From assembly GCF_023073415.1 (NCBI RefSeq), contig NZ_JADPJL010000014.1, forward strand, positions 1-64,000: DNA of 64,000 nucleotides. Reading direction: 5' to 3'. Positions within the stretch are counted from its first letter, which is position 1, and the number at the start of each line of letters is the position of its first letter. The notes beneath the pieces were generated by a model, which was not told the DNA's origin, searched no databases, and was given only the letters and a program-made list of their open reading frames with translations. This document shows positions 16,976 to 25,844 of this stretch, in pieces. The position numbers and the translations under genes are program-made. Origin of the DNA: Bradyrhizobium sp. 190. GTDB lineage: Bacteria; Pseudomonadota; Alphaproteobacteria; Rhizobiales; Xanthobacteraceae.

Positions 16976-18496
16976 TCATGCTGGCTGAAACGTCTGCACG
17001 GTCTGACGTGCACCGAGTGCATAGAGTTTTGAGAGCGCCTCGGTGACGGCGCTGCGCATGCGAGGATCGCTGCCAAGGTTGCCGAAAATCGAGTGCACCT
17101 CCAGCAGCGCGGGAGCAAGGCGCTCCGCGTAGGGGCCGGCGCGCTCGGCGATATCAGCCAGTTCCCTGGCAAGCGGATCGCGCACGTCGATGGCGCGTCC
17201 CTGTTCGTCCTTTGCGGTGACGTAGCGCATCCAGCCCGCTACCGCGAGCGCATGGGTGTCGATCGAAAGGTCCAGCCGCAACCGGTCCTGCATGGTGGCG
17301 AGCAGCCGCTGCGGCAGTTTCTGCGAGCCATCCATCGCGATCTGCCAGGTACGGTGATGCAGAGCGGCATTGGAAAAGCGCTGCAGCAGCGACGCGCTGT
17401 AGGCCGCAATATCGGTGCCTTCAGGCATCGTAAGCGTCGGCGCCGCGTCGTGCATCACCTGTCGGGCAAGCGCTGCAAAGCGATGGTCGGTCATGGTGGA
17501 AGCGATGGTCTCATGGCCGGCGAGATAGCCGAGATAGGCCAGCGCCGAGTGACTGGCGTTGAGCAGCCGCAGTTTCATGTGCTCGAACGGCGTCACATCC
17601 GAAACCATTTGCACGCCCGCGGCCGCGAAATCCGGCCGTCCGGCCGGAAAGCGATCTTCAACGATCCATTGCGTGAACGGCTCCGTCACTACCGGCCACG
17701 CATCGTTCATGCCGAGCGCGGAGGAAACCTCTGATCGGTCGAGATCGGTGGTCTCCGGCACGATCCGGTCCACCATGGTCGAAGGGAAGGCGACCTCGGC
17801 TTCAATCCATTTGGCGAGATTGCGCGATCGCAAGGCGGCGAACTGCGTCACGATCCGCCCGACGGTATGGCCATTGGCGGAGAGATTGTCGCACGACAGA
17901 ACGGTGAAGGGGGCTGCGCCTGCAATCCGCCGGCGCGCCAGCGCTGCCACCAGGAATCCGATGGCCGAGCGCGGCGTGCCCGGATTCTGCAGGTCATGAA
18001 CGATGTCGGGATGATGCTCGTCGAGGTCGCCGGTTTGCGGCGTGTGGCAGTAGCCCTTCTCGGTGACCGTCAGCGAGACGATGCGCGTGGCCGGATGGGT
18101 GAGGCGCGCGATCAGCGGGGCGGGTTTCTCGGTGGCGACTTCGCATGCGAGGACCGAGCCGATGATCCGGTGATCGGTGCCCGCGCCGGCGCGAACGGCG
18201 AGGGTGTAGAGGCAATCCTGCGGGGCGAGGGCATCGCGCGTTTCCGAACTGCGCAAGCTGGCCCCGACGATTCCCCAATCCGTGGCGCCAATTGTAAGGA
18301 GGTCGTCGATCACCACCGCCTGGTGTGCCCGGTGGAACGCGCCGATTCCGAGATGAACGATGCCCGGCGTGACGCGCGAGCGGTCATAGGCTGGACGCTG
18401 GACCTGGCTGGGGAGCCTGTCGAGGTTGGCGTTGGACAGGCGCAAATCGCCGTTTTTCGGGCCGGAAGGCAGGCTTTTCGCCGTTTCGCTTGACAT
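16976..18496 (-). CDS. uxuB: Mannitol dehydrogenase family protein, probable fructuronate reductase
   Basis: A 506-residue polyol-specific long-chain dehydrogenase/reductase. GIVHLGIGAFHRAHQAV near residues 46-62 is the NAD-binding signature, and MKLRLLNASHSALAYLG near 310 carries the conserved Lys, Asn and His of the active site. Mannitol, arabinitol, altronate and mannonate enzymes share these motifs. The linked mannonate dehydratase at 23570 favours D-mannonate/D-fructuronate as substrate pair, which is why uxuB is proposed. It diverges from the GntR regulator at 18619 and probably shares its operator. Confidence 0.8.
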   Translation of the reverse strand: MSSETAKSLPSGPKNGDLRLSNANLDRLPSQVQRPAYDRSRVTPGIVHLGIGAFHRAHQAVVIDDLLTIGATDWGIVGASLRSSETRDALAPQDCLYTLAVRAGAGTDHRIIGSVLACEVATEKPAPLIARLTHPATRIVSLTVTEKGYCHTPQTGDLDEHHPDIVHDLQNPGTPRSAIGFLVAALARRRIAGAAPFTVLSCDNLSANGHTVGRIVTQFAALRSRNLAKWIEAEVAFPSTMVDRIVPETTDLDRSEVSSALGMNDAWPVVTEPFTQWIVEDRFPAGRPDFAAAGVQMVSDVTPFEHMKLRLLNASHSALAYLGYLAGHETIASTMTDHRFAALARQVMHDAAPTLTMPEGTDIAAYSASLLQRFSNAALHHRTWQIAMDGSQKLPQRLLATMQDRLRLDLSIDTHALAVAGWMRYVTAKDEQGRAIDVRDPLARELADIAERAGPYAERLAPALLEVHSIFGNLGSDPRMRSAVTEALSKLYALGARQTVQTFQPA

Positions 18497-18525
18497 GGGA
18501 GACTCGATCTATCAATCTTTGGTCA

Positions 18526-18568
18526 ATTGGTAAGGCCAATATTTCCGATTTATTGGCCTTGGCCCGAT
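18526..18568. promoter_or_regulatory. Probable GntR (UxuR-like) operator pair
   Basis: ATTGGTAAGGCCAAT at 18526-18540 is an imperfect palindrome that recalls the ATTGGTATACCAAT pattern recognized by UxuR/ExuR-type GntR repressors. A second, inverted half ATTGGCCTTGGCC follows at 18552-18564. Both lie between uxuB and the divergent GntR gene, where joint control of the two genes would be expected. Confidence 0.5.
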
Positions 18569-18618
18569 CAAAGCAAGAAAAATCGATCACTTCAGGGGAT
18601 CGTCAGGGAGAGCCGAGC

Positions 18619-19356
18619 GTGCCGCTCGAAGCCGTGGAAGCGCGACGCCTATATCGCCAGGTTGCCGATCAGCTCCGCGCCTTGATCGACAGCGGCGAAT
18701 ACTCCGTCGGCAGCCGGCTTCCGACCGAGCGCGATCTTGCCGAACAGTTGAAGGTGTCGCGGCCGACGGTACGCGAAGCGCTGATCGCTTTGGAAGTCGA
18801 GGGCCGGGTTCGCATCCGCGTCGGCTCCGGAATTTACGTCAGTGAACCGGCGGCGCTCGCACCGCCCTTGCTGGCGGCGGCCGAGATCGAAGGTCCGTTC
18901 GAACTGTTGCGCGCGCGCGAATTCCTCGAAGGCGCCATCGCCGAACAGGCAGCGCGGGTGGCGACATCTGAAGACATCGCGCGCATCGAGGCTTCGCTGG
19001 AAGCGATGGCCACCGTGCAGCATCCCGGCGAAGCCTCGATGATCCATGACCGCGCGTTTCATGTCGCGGTAGCCGGATGTCTCGATAACGCCGTGCTGGT
19101 CCGTGTGGTCGGCGAGTTGTTCGACCAGCGGCTCAATCCCTACTTCGCCAAGCTCGCGCACTATTTCGAGAATCCGCAATCCTGGAGCGCGGCGCTGGCC
19201 GAGCACCGGGCGATCCGCGATGCCATTGCCGCGCGTGATCCAGACGCGGCGCGCGTGACGATGCGCGAACACCTGGCGCGTTCGCAGGCCCGCTTTGCAC
19301 AAAATTTCGGGGCCGAAGCCTCGTCCGCGTCCCGCGTCCGCGCGAGGAGCAGCTGA
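18619..19356 (+). CDS. GntR-family (FadR subfamily) regulator of the sugar-acid locus
   Basis: A 245-residue regulator. The winged helix lies near residues 10-75, with GSRLPTERDLAEQLKVSRPTVREALIALE and RVRIRVGSGIYVS. The FCD ligand domain fills residues 95-235 and shows the metal/ligand histidines in HDRAFHVAV and EHRAIRDAI. The GTG at 18619 has CAGGGAG 8 bp upstream. A longer frame from 18490 has no ribosome site and would run over the intergenic palindromes. It diverges from uxuB and precedes the TRAP genes, so it most likely represses both. A sugar acid such as fructuronate is the probable ligand. Confidence 0.88.
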   Translation: MPLEAVEARRLYRQVADQLRALIDSGEYSVGSRLPTERDLAEQLKVSRPTVREALIALEVEGRVRIRVGSGIYVSEPAALAPPLLAAAEIEGPFELLRAREFLEGAIAEQAARVATSEDIARIEASLEAMATVQHPGEASMIHDRAFHVAVAGCLDNAVLVRVVGELFDQRLNPYFAKLAHYFENPQSWSAALAEHRAIRDAIAARDPDAARVTMREHLARSQARFAQNFGAEASSASRVRARSS

Positions 19357-19448
19357 ACGACCAAGGAAAACGAAAGAATTCGAACGGTTCGGCGAAATGC
19401 CGCGCCGGTTGGGTAACAAAAGCAAATTGTAGCAAGGGAGGAATTCAC

Positions 19449-20426
19449 GTGTTGAAGAAATTGACGATTGCATTCGCGGCGTCTGCTGCTGCGCTGTTGG
19501 CCGCGACCACATCTGGCATGGCGCAGACCAAGCTCAAATGGGCGCACGTCTACGAAACTTCGGAGCCGTTCCACACCGCTTCCGTCTGGGCCGCTGGCGA
19601 AATCGGCAAGCGCACCAATGGGCGCTATGCGATCGACGTCTATCCGGCCTCGCAACTCGGCAAGGAAACCGACATCAACCAGGGGCTTTCGCTCGGCTCC
19701 GTCGACATGATCATTTCCGGCTCGAGCTTCGCGGCCAAGAGCTTTCCGCCGATCGGCGTGACCTATTATCCCTACACGTTTCGCGACGCCGACCATCTGT
19801 TGGCCTATACCAAGAGCGACGTCTTCAAGGAGCTTACGAAGGGCTACGAGGACAAGACCGGCCATCGCATCCTCGCGGTGACCTACTACGGCGTGCGCCA
19901 CACCTCCTCGAACAAGCCGATCAAGACCTGCGCCGACATGAAGGGCCTCAAGATTCGCGTGCCTGACGTTCCGGCCTATCTCGCGATGCCGCGCGCCTGC
20001 GGCGCCAATACCGCGCCGATCGCGTTTGCAGAGGTCTATCTCGCGCTGCAGAACGGCACCGTTGAAGCCCAGGAAAATCCGCTCACGACCATCGAGGCCA
20101 AGAAATTTTACGAAGTGCAGAAGCACATCGTGCTGACCGGCCACATCGTCGATCATCTCAACACCGTGATCTCCGCCGCGCTCTGGAAGAAGCTGTCCGA
20201 GGAAGACCGCAAGATCTTCACCGACGTCGCGCAGGAAGCGGCGGCGAAGGCGACCGCCGAGATCAAGACCAACGAAGCCAAGCTGGTCGATTTCTTCAAG
20301 CAGAAGGGCCTGACGGTGACCGAGGTCAACAAGTCTGAGTTCCGCGACACCGTCCTCAAGACCGTCAGCTTCGAGAGCTTCGACTACCGCAAGGCCGACT
20401 GGGAACGCATCCAGGCGGTGAAATAA
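19449..20426 (+). CDS. dctP: TRAP transporter substrate-binding protein DctP
   Basis: A 325-residue DctP-family periplasmic protein with a signal peptide (residues 1-25, ending GMAQ). LKWAHVYETSEPFH opens the mature chain, and KGLKIRVPDVPAYLAM near residue 160 contains the conserved Arg that pairs with the ligand carboxylate. ALQNGTVEAQENPL near residue 200 is a DctP signature. The start is a GTG at 19449 behind GGGAGG. It is the first gene of the dctPQM-idnD-uxuA run. TRAP systems take up carboxylates by sodium symport, and the neighbours indicate a hexuronate or aldonate ligand. Confidence 0.92.
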   Translation: MLKKLTIAFAASAAALLAATTSGMAQTKLKWAHVYETSEPFHTASVWAAGEIGKRTNGRYAIDVYPASQLGKETDINQGLSLGSVDMIISGSSFAAKSFPPIGVTYYPYTFRDADHLLAYTKSDVFKELTKGYEDKTGHRILAVTYYGVRHTSSNKPIKTCADMKGLKIRVPDVPAYLAMPRACGANTAPIAFAEVYLALQNGTVEAQENPLTTIEAKKFYEVQKHIVLTGHIVDHLNTVISAALWKKLSEEDRKIFTDVAQEAAAKATAEIKTNEAKLVDFFKQKGLTVTEVNKSEFRDTVLKTVSFESFDYRKADWERIQAVK

Positions 20427-20442
20427 ACGGTTGGGCTTTCGT

Positions 20443-20474
20443 CCGTGCCTGCTGTGATTCCACGGCAGGCACGG
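20443..20474 (+). terminator. Intercistronic hairpin between dctP and dctQ
   Basis: CCGTGCCTGC at 20443-20452 pairs perfectly with GCAGGCACGG at 20465-20474 across a 12-base loop. No T tract follows. Its place after the binding-protein gene suggests a transcript-stabilizing or attenuating hairpin that lets dctP be made in excess over the membrane subunits. Confidence 0.6.
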
Positions 20475-20514
20475 CGGTGGCTTTCAAACGCCGGTTCGGG
20501 GAGGGCGCAAGCCG

Positions 20515-21087
20515 ATGGTTGAAGTTCACAAGCAGATCACGGCGGACGAGATCGCCCATACGTTCGAGGACGAGGTCCCCAAGGGCGCCGATCTCGGGCA
20601 ATACGCCGCCGAGGACTGGCTGGCGCTGGTGATCTTCTGGATCATGGCGCTGTCGGTCTTCCTGCAGTTCTTCACCCGCTATGTCCTCAATGACAGCTAT
20701 GCCTGGACCGAGGAGATCGCGACCTACTGCCTGATCGGCGTCGTGTTCATCGGCTCGGCGATGTGCGTGCGGTTGTCGCGGCACATCCAGGTCGATCTGC
20801 TGTTCCGCTATCTGCCGCATCTGCCGGCGCGCGCGCTTTCGACCGTCATCGACCTGATCCGTATCGCGTTCTTCGGTTATGCGATCAAGCTGGTCTGGCA
20901 ATTCATCCAGATCATCGGCGACGAGCGGATGACCACGATCAAGTTTCAAAAGGGTTTTGTGTATTACGCGGTGCTGCTCGGCTTCGTGCTGATGTTCGCG
21001 CGCTCGATCCAGATCGCGGTCGAGAACTGGCGGCGGGGCTACTCTATCCTGGAGCGTCCCGGCGCATTCGACGGAACGGAAGGGTAG
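20515..21087 (+). CDS. dctQ: TRAP transporter small membrane subunit DctQ
   Basis: A 190-residue membrane protein with four predicted helices, of the DctQ family. LALVIFWIMALSVFLQFFTRYVL begins near residue 37, and the RYVLNDSYAWTEEI segment is the family signature. The ATG at 20515 follows CGGGGAGGG. The N-terminus is about 35 polar residues long. It lies 4 bp before dctM and forms the membrane complex with it. Confidence 0.9.
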   Translation: MVEVHKQITADEIAHTFEDEVPKGADLGQYAAEDWLALVIFWIMALSVFLQFFTRYVLNDSYAWTEEIATYCLIGVVFIGSAMCVRLSRHIQVDLLFRYLPHLPARALSTVIDLIRIAFFGYAIKLVWQFIQIIGDERMTTIKFQKGFVYYAVLLGFVLMFARSIQIAVENWRRGYSILERPGAFDGTEG

Positions 21088-21091
21088 GGCG

Positions 21092-22498
21092 ATGCTGCTG
21101 CTGCTTGGGGGATTTCTGCTGCTGATGCTGATCGGCCTGCCGGTCGCACTGGCGATGGCGGTATCGTCGCTGGTCTACATTCTCGTTACCGGCATCACGC
21201 CCGACGTGACGCTGGCGCAGCGCATGATCGCCGGTGTCGAGAGCTTTCCGCTGCTCGCGGTGCCATTCTTCATTATGGCCGGCAACCTCATGAACATCGC
21301 GGGCGTGACGGGGCGCATCTACAAATTCGCGGTCGCGCTGGTGGGGTGGATGCGCGGCGGTCTCGGCCACGTCAATATCGTCGGCTCGGTGATCTTTTCC
21401 GGCATGTCCGGCACCGCGATCGCGGACGCCGCAGGCCTCGGCACGATCGAGATCAAGGCGATGAAGGATCACGGCTACTCCACCGAGTTCGCCGTCGGCG
21501 TGACCGCGGCGTCCGCGACGCTCGGGCCGATCATTCCTCCGTCGCTGCCGTTCGTAATCTACGGCATGATGGCGAACGTCTCGATCGGCGCGCTGTTCCT
21601 CGGCGGCGTGATTCCCGGCGTGGTCATGACGTTGGCCATGATGGCGACGGTGGCCTATTTCGCCCACAAGAACGGCTGGGGCAGTGACACGCCGTTCTCA
21701 TGGCCGCAGATCGGTTCGGCCGCCCTCGAGATCTTTATCGTTCTGGCATTCCCGCTGGTGGTCTGGCTGTTGGTCGTCGGCGGGATGTCGGTGAACATGG
21801 CGGTCGGCATCGGTCTCGTGGCGCTGCTGGCGCTCGACTGGTACTTCGATTTCTCCGCCGTGATGGCACTGATGGCTCCGGTCATCCTGATCGGCGGCAT
21901 GACGCTCGGCTGGTTCACGCCGACCGAAGCCGCGGTGGCAGCCGTGATCTGGTCGCTGTTCCTCGGGCTGGTGCGGTACCGCTCGATGACGCTGCAGACG
22001 GTGGCCAAGGCGACCTTCGACACCATCGAGACCACGGCCTCGGTGCTGTTCATCGTCACCGCGGCCTCGATCTTTGCGTGGCTGCTGACGGTGTCGCAGG
22101 CGGCGCAGACGCTGACGGATGCGATGCTCGGGATCACCCAGAACAAATGGGTGTTCCTGCTGCTCGCCAACATCCTGATCCTGTTCGTCGGCTGTTTCAT
22201 CGACACTATCGCCGCCATCACCATCCTGGTGCCGATCCTGCTGCCGATCGTTCTGAAACTGGGCATCGACCCCATTCATTTCGGCCTGATCATGACGCTG
22301 AACCTAATGATAGGCCTCTTACACCCGCCGCTCGGCATGGTGCTGTTCGTGCTCGCGCGCGTGGCGAAACTATCCGTCGAGCGCACGACGATGGCGATCC
22401 TGCCGTGGCTGGTGCCGCTGCTGCTGGCGCTTATCGCCATCACCTACATCCCGGAGCTGACGCTCTGGCTACCGAAGTATATGGGACTCTCAAAATGA
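21092..22498 (+). CDS. dctM: TRAP transporter large permease subunit DctM
   Basis: A 468-residue polytopic membrane protein with about 12 helices, the transport subunit of the TRAP system. Typical segments are GLPVALAMAVSSLVYIL near residue 16, PFFIMAGNLMNIAGVTGRIY near 58 and IIPPSLPFVIYGMM near 148. The ATG at 21092 follows GGAAGGGTAGG. Its stop overlaps the next start as ATGA, so the dehydrogenase behind it is translationally coupled. Confidence 0.92.
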   Translation: MLLLLGGFLLLMLIGLPVALAMAVSSLVYILVTGITPDVTLAQRMIAGVESFPLLAVPFFIMAGNLMNIAGVTGRIYKFAVALVGWMRGGLGHVNIVGSVIFSGMSGTAIADAAGLGTIEIKAMKDHGYSTEFAVGVTAASATLGPIIPPSLPFVIYGMMANVSIGALFLGGVIPGVVMTLAMMATVAYFAHKNGWGSDTPFSWPQIGSAALEIFIVLAFPLVVWLLVVGGMSVNMAVGIGLVALLALDWYFDFSAVMALMAPVILIGGMTLGWFTPTEAAVAAVIWSLFLGLVRYRSMTLQTVAKATFDTIETTASVLFIVTAASIFAWLLTVSQAAQTLTDAMLGITQNKWVFLLLANILILFVGCFIDTIAAITILVPILLPIVLKLGIDPIHFGLIMTLNLMIGLLHPPLGMVLFVLARVAKLSVERTTMAILPWLVPLLLALIAITYIPELTLWLPKYMGLSK

Positions 22499-23541
22499 CA
22501 TCGATGGCTTTGGCCGCAACGCTGTTTGGCCCGGAAGATCTGCGCATGGTCGAGCGGCCGCTCGATCCGTTGGCGTCAGGCATGGTGCGGATTCGCTTCG
22601 GCGCCGGCGGCATCTGCGGCTCCGACATGCATTACTATCGCCATGCTCGCACCGGCGATTTCGTCGTGACCTCGCCGCTCGTGCTCGGCCACGAGATTGC
22701 GGGCGAGGTGGTCGAGATCGCGGGCTCCGCGCCCGGCGTGAAGGTTGGCGACCGCGTCGCGGTCAATCCGTCGCGCTGGTGCGGCCACTGCAAGCCCTGC
22801 CGTGAAAACCGGCCCAACCTCTGCGAGAATATCTTCTTCATGGGTTCGGCTTCGAAGACCCCGCACATGCAGGGCGGCTTTGCGTCCTACTTCGACGCCG
22901 TCCCGGCGCAATGCGTGAAGATTCCGGACCACGTGACGTATCAGGCGGCGGCGCTCGCCGAGCCGCTTGCGGTATGCCTGCATGCGGTCGCCCGCGCCGG
23001 CGACGTCGCGGGAAAGCGCGCCGTGGTGTTCGGCGCCGGTCCCATCGGCTTGCTCACCATGCTGGCGGCGCAGCGCGCCGGGATCGCGGAGACGACCGTC
23101 GTCGATATTGCGAAGGCGCCGCTGGCGTTTGCCAAGCGATTGGGCGCCAATCATGTCGTCGATATCTCCGGTGGCGAAGAGGCGTTGAAGGCGGAAGCTG
23201 CGGCGCGTCCGTTCGATGTCGCATTCGAAGTCTCGGGCACGGCCGCTGGCCTTGCCAGCGCCATCGGCGTCATCAGGCGCGGCGGTGTTGTGGTTCAGGT
23301 TGGCAACCTGCCCGGCGGGCAGATCCCGGTGCCGGCGAATGCTGTCATGGCCAAGGAGATCGACCTCCGCGGCTCGTTCCGCTTCGGGACGGAATTCTTC
23401 ACCGCGGTCGAACTGATCGCCGATGGCAGCGTCGATGTGCTTTCGCTGGTGACAGCTCAACGCCCACTATCGGTCGCGCCCGATGCAGTGCGGCTGGCGC
23501 TCGACCGCTCGCAGAGCGTCAAGGTCGTGCTGACGGCTTGA
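22495..23541 (+). CDS. idnD: Zinc-dependent dehydrogenase, L-idonate/L-gulonate 5-dehydrogenase-like
   Basis: A 348-residue medium-chain zinc dehydrogenase. GGICGSDMHYY carries the catalytic Cys near 40, LGHEIAGEV carries His and Glu near 66, and CGHCKPCRENRPNLC near 98-112 supplies the four structural-zinc cysteines. VVFGAGPIGLLTMLAA near 178 is the Rossmann motif. The sequence is closest in style to L-idonate 5-dehydrogenase (IdnD). Homologues that oxidize L-gulonate to D-fructuronate are known, and with UxuB and UxuA next to it that reaction fits better than idonate use. The ATG overlaps the dctM stop; an ATG three codons later is an alternative start. Confidence 0.83.
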   Translation: MTSMALAATLFGPEDLRMVERPLDPLASGMVRIRFGAGGICGSDMHYYRHARTGDFVVTSPLVLGHEIAGEVVEIAGSAPGVKVGDRVAVNPSRWCGHCKPCRENRPNLCENIFFMGSASKTPHMQGGFASYFDAVPAQCVKIPDHVTYQAAALAEPLAVCLHAVARAGDVAGKRAVVFGAGPIGLLTMLAAQRAGIAETTVVDIAKAPLAFAKRLGANHVVDISGGEEALKAEAAARPFDVAFEVSGTAAGLASAIGVIRRGGVVVQVGNLPGGQIPVPANAVMAKEIDLRGSFRFGTEFFTAVELIADGSVDVLSLVTAQRPLSVAPDAVRLALDRSQSVKVVLTA

Positions 23542-23569
23542 TTGCATTTTTCGTTTCAGGAGATCGCCC

Positions 23570-24763
23570 ATGATGCTGCAGGGATGGCGGTGGTACGGCC
23601 CCAGTGATCCCGTATCGCTCGATGATATCCGCCAGGCCGGCGCGACCGATGTGGTGACGGCGCTGCATCAGGTGCCGATCGGCGAGGCGTGGACGCGCGC
23701 CGCGGTCGAGGAGCGCAAGAACCTGATCGAGAACAGCCAGCCCGGTCGTTCGCCGTTGACATGGTCGGTGGTGGAATCGATTCCGATCCCCGATGACGTC
23801 AAGCGGCTCGGCGGCGGCGCGACGCGCTCGATCGAAGCCTGGATCGCAAGCCTCGAGGCGGTGGCTGCCGCCGGCATCAAGATCATCTGTTACAACTTCA
23901 TGCCGGTCGTGGACTGGTGCCGCACCGATCTCGAATGGGAACTGCCGAACGGCGCCAAGGCGATGCGCTTCGACCAGGAGCGCTTCGCTGCGTTCGATCT
24001 GCATATCCTGCAGCGGCCGGAAGCGCCGGCCGAATATTCCGAGGCCGCGCGGCGTCGCGCCAAGGAGGTTTATTCGCAGATGACGGAGGCCGATATCGAT
24101 GTCCTCGTCACCAACATTGCCAGCGCGCTGCCGGGCTCTACGACGGATCCGCTGACGATCCCGCAATTCCGCGACCGCTTGCAGCAATATCGCGGCATCG
24201 ATTCCGCGGTGCTGCGCCGGCACCTCAGCGAATTCCTCGCGCGCGTGACGCCGGTCGCCGAAGCCCTCGGCGTGACGCTGACGCTGCATCCGGACGATCC
24301 GCCGCGGCCGCTGTTCGGCCTGCCGCGCATTGCCTCGTCAGCCGAGGACTATCAAGCGCTGTTCGACGCGGTGCCCTCCAAGGCCAACGGAATCTGCTTC
24401 TGTACTGGTTCCCTCGGCGTGCGGGCGGAGAACGATCTGCCCGCGATGGCGAAACGCTTCGCGCCGCGGATCGGCTTTGCCCACCTGCGCGCGACCAAGC
24501 GGGAAGGCGACGGCCTGTCGTTCTTCGAGTCCGATCATCTCGACGGCGACGTCGACATGATCGCGGTGCTCAAGGCGCTGCTTGCCGAGAACCACAAGCG
24601 TTCATCCAGTCATCAGATCGTGTTCCGGCCGGATCACGGCCATCGCATGCTCGACGATCTCGCGGAGACCAAGCGGACCAATCCCGGCTATACTGCGATC
24701 GGCCGGCTGCGCGGGCTCGCTGAACTGCGCGGCGCCATCCGCGCCATCGAACACGCCGGCTAA
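23570..24763 (+). CDS. uxuA: Mannonate dehydratase
   Basis: A 397-residue TIM-barrel enzyme that dehydrates D-mannonate to 2-keto-3-deoxygluconate. WRWYGPSDPVSLDDIRQAGA is the N-terminal UxuA signature. LTLHPDDPPRPLFGLPRI near residue 237, CFCTGSLG near 277 and IGFAHLRATKR near 300 carry the metal and substrate ligands, and FRPDHGHRM near 347 closes the site. CAGGAG lies 7 bp before the ATG. It is the last gene of the TRAP operon and ends 1 bp from the convergent ATPase gene. Identification is firm and anchors the locus to the mannonate/fructuronate branch. Confidence 0.94.
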   Translation: MMLQGWRWYGPSDPVSLDDIRQAGATDVVTALHQVPIGEAWTRAAVEERKNLIENSQPGRSPLTWSVVESIPIPDDVKRLGGGATRSIEAWIASLEAVAAAGIKIICYNFMPVVDWCRTDLEWELPNGAKAMRFDQERFAAFDLHILQRPEAPAEYSEAARRRAKEVYSQMTEADIDVLVTNIASALPGSTTDPLTIPQFRDRLQQYRGIDSAVLRRHLSEFLARVTPVAEALGVTLTLHPDDPPRPLFGLPRIASSAEDYQALFDAVPSKANGICFCTGSLGVRAENDLPAMAKRFAPRIGFAHLRATKREGDGLSFFESDHLDGDVDMIAVLKALLAENHKRSSSHQIVFRPDHGHRMLDDLAETKRTNPGYTAIGRLRGLAELRGAIRAIEHAG

Positions 24764-24764
24764 C

Positions 24765-25844
24765 TCAGACGAGCGTCTTCGCCTGCTTGGCGGCCTCGAA
24801 CGCCGCCAGCCGCTCGGCGAATTTGCCGTTGGCGAGGCCGGCGCGCGCGATGATGGTGGGGATGGGCAACGTCTCGAAGAAGTGACAGGCCACGCGATGG
24901 CCGGGCGCTGCCTCGCGCAGCTTCGGCTCCTCGGCCGCGCAGCGTGGCTGCGCATGCGGGCAGCGGGTGTGGAAGCGGCAACCGGTCGGCGGCTTGAACG
25001 GGCTCGGCACGTCGCCCTGCAGCATGACGCGCGTGGTGCGCAAGCCCGGATCGGGCTTGGGAATCGCCGCCAGCAGCGCCTGGGTATAGGGATGCAGCGG
25101 CCGATCGTAGAGCGTCTTCTTGTCCGATATCTCGACCAGCTTTCCCAGATACATCACCGCGACGCGGTCGCTGATGTGCTTCACCACGGCGAGATCATGG
25201 GCAATGAACAGGTAGGAGAGGCCGAAGCGCTGTTGCAGATTCTGCAGGAGGTTGACGATCTGCGCCTGGATCGAGACATCAAGCGCCGACACCGGCTCGT
25301 CGCAGACGATCAGGTCGGGATTGACGGCGAGCGCGCGGGCGATGCCGATGCGTTGGCGCTGCCCACCCGAGAACTGGTGCGGATAGCGCCTGGCGTGTTC
25401 GGGCGACAGGCCGACGATGTCAAGGAGCTCACGCCCGCGCGCGGCGCGTGACGAGGCGTTGCCGATCTCGTGGACCCGCAGCGGCTCGTCCAGGATTTCG
25501 CCCACGGTCATGCGCGGGTTGAGCGAGGCGTACGGATCCTGAAAAATGATCTGCATGTGCCTGCGCATCCGGCGCAGCGAATCCTTGTCGAGATTGGCGA
25601 TTTCCTTGCCCTTGAAGCGCACCGAGCCCGACGTCGGGTCCATCAGGCGCAGGATCAGGCGTCCCGTGGTCGACTTGCCGCAGCCGGATTCGCCAACCAG
25701 CGCCAGCGTCTCGCCGCGGGCGATCTCAAAAGTCACATCCTCGACGGCGCGCACGAGTCCAATCACCTTGCGGCGGATCAGGCCGCGCGTGACCGCAAAG
25801 TGCTTGACCAGACCGTCGACCTGCAGAACCGGGGCATCGTTCAT
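24765..25844 (-). CDS. Dipeptide/oligopeptide-type ABC transporter ATPase (DppF-like)
   Basis: A 359-residue ABC ATPase. Walker A is GESGCGKST near 53, the signature [15 protein letters not shown] near 167 and Walker [14 protein letters not shown] near 188. The C-terminal oligopeptide extension has the [14 protein letters not shown] cysteine motif typical of Dpp/Opp ATPases. The ATG at 25842-25844 overlaps the stop of the preceding gene as ATGA, which rules out the longer upstream frame. It is the last gene of a six-gene importer operon (31795 to 24765). Substrate is not known. Confidence 0.92.
   Translation of the reverse strand: MNDAPVLQVDGLVKHFAVTRGLIRRKVIGLVRAVEDVTFEIARGETLALVGESGCGKSTTGRLILRLMDPTSGSVRFKGKEIANLDKDSLRRMRRHMQIIFQDPYASLNPRMTVGEILDEPLRVHEIGNASSRAARGRELLDIVGLSPEHARRYPHQFSGGQRQRIGIARALAVNPDLIVCDEPVSALDVSIQAQIVNLLQNLQQRFGLSYLFIAHDLAVVKHISDRVAVMYLGKLVEISDKKTLYDRPLHPYTQALLAAIPKPDPGLRTTRVMLQGDVPSPFKPPTGCRFHTRCPHAQPRCAAEEPKLREAAPGHRVACHFFETLPIPTIIARAGLANGKFAERLAAFEAAKQAKTLV

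Noticed and set aside
21700..22494. N-terminal extension of the idnD frame back into dctM
   Set aside because: The extra residues are out-of-frame dctM sequence; the ATG that overlaps the dctM stop is a typical coupled start and begins the dehydrogenase domain.
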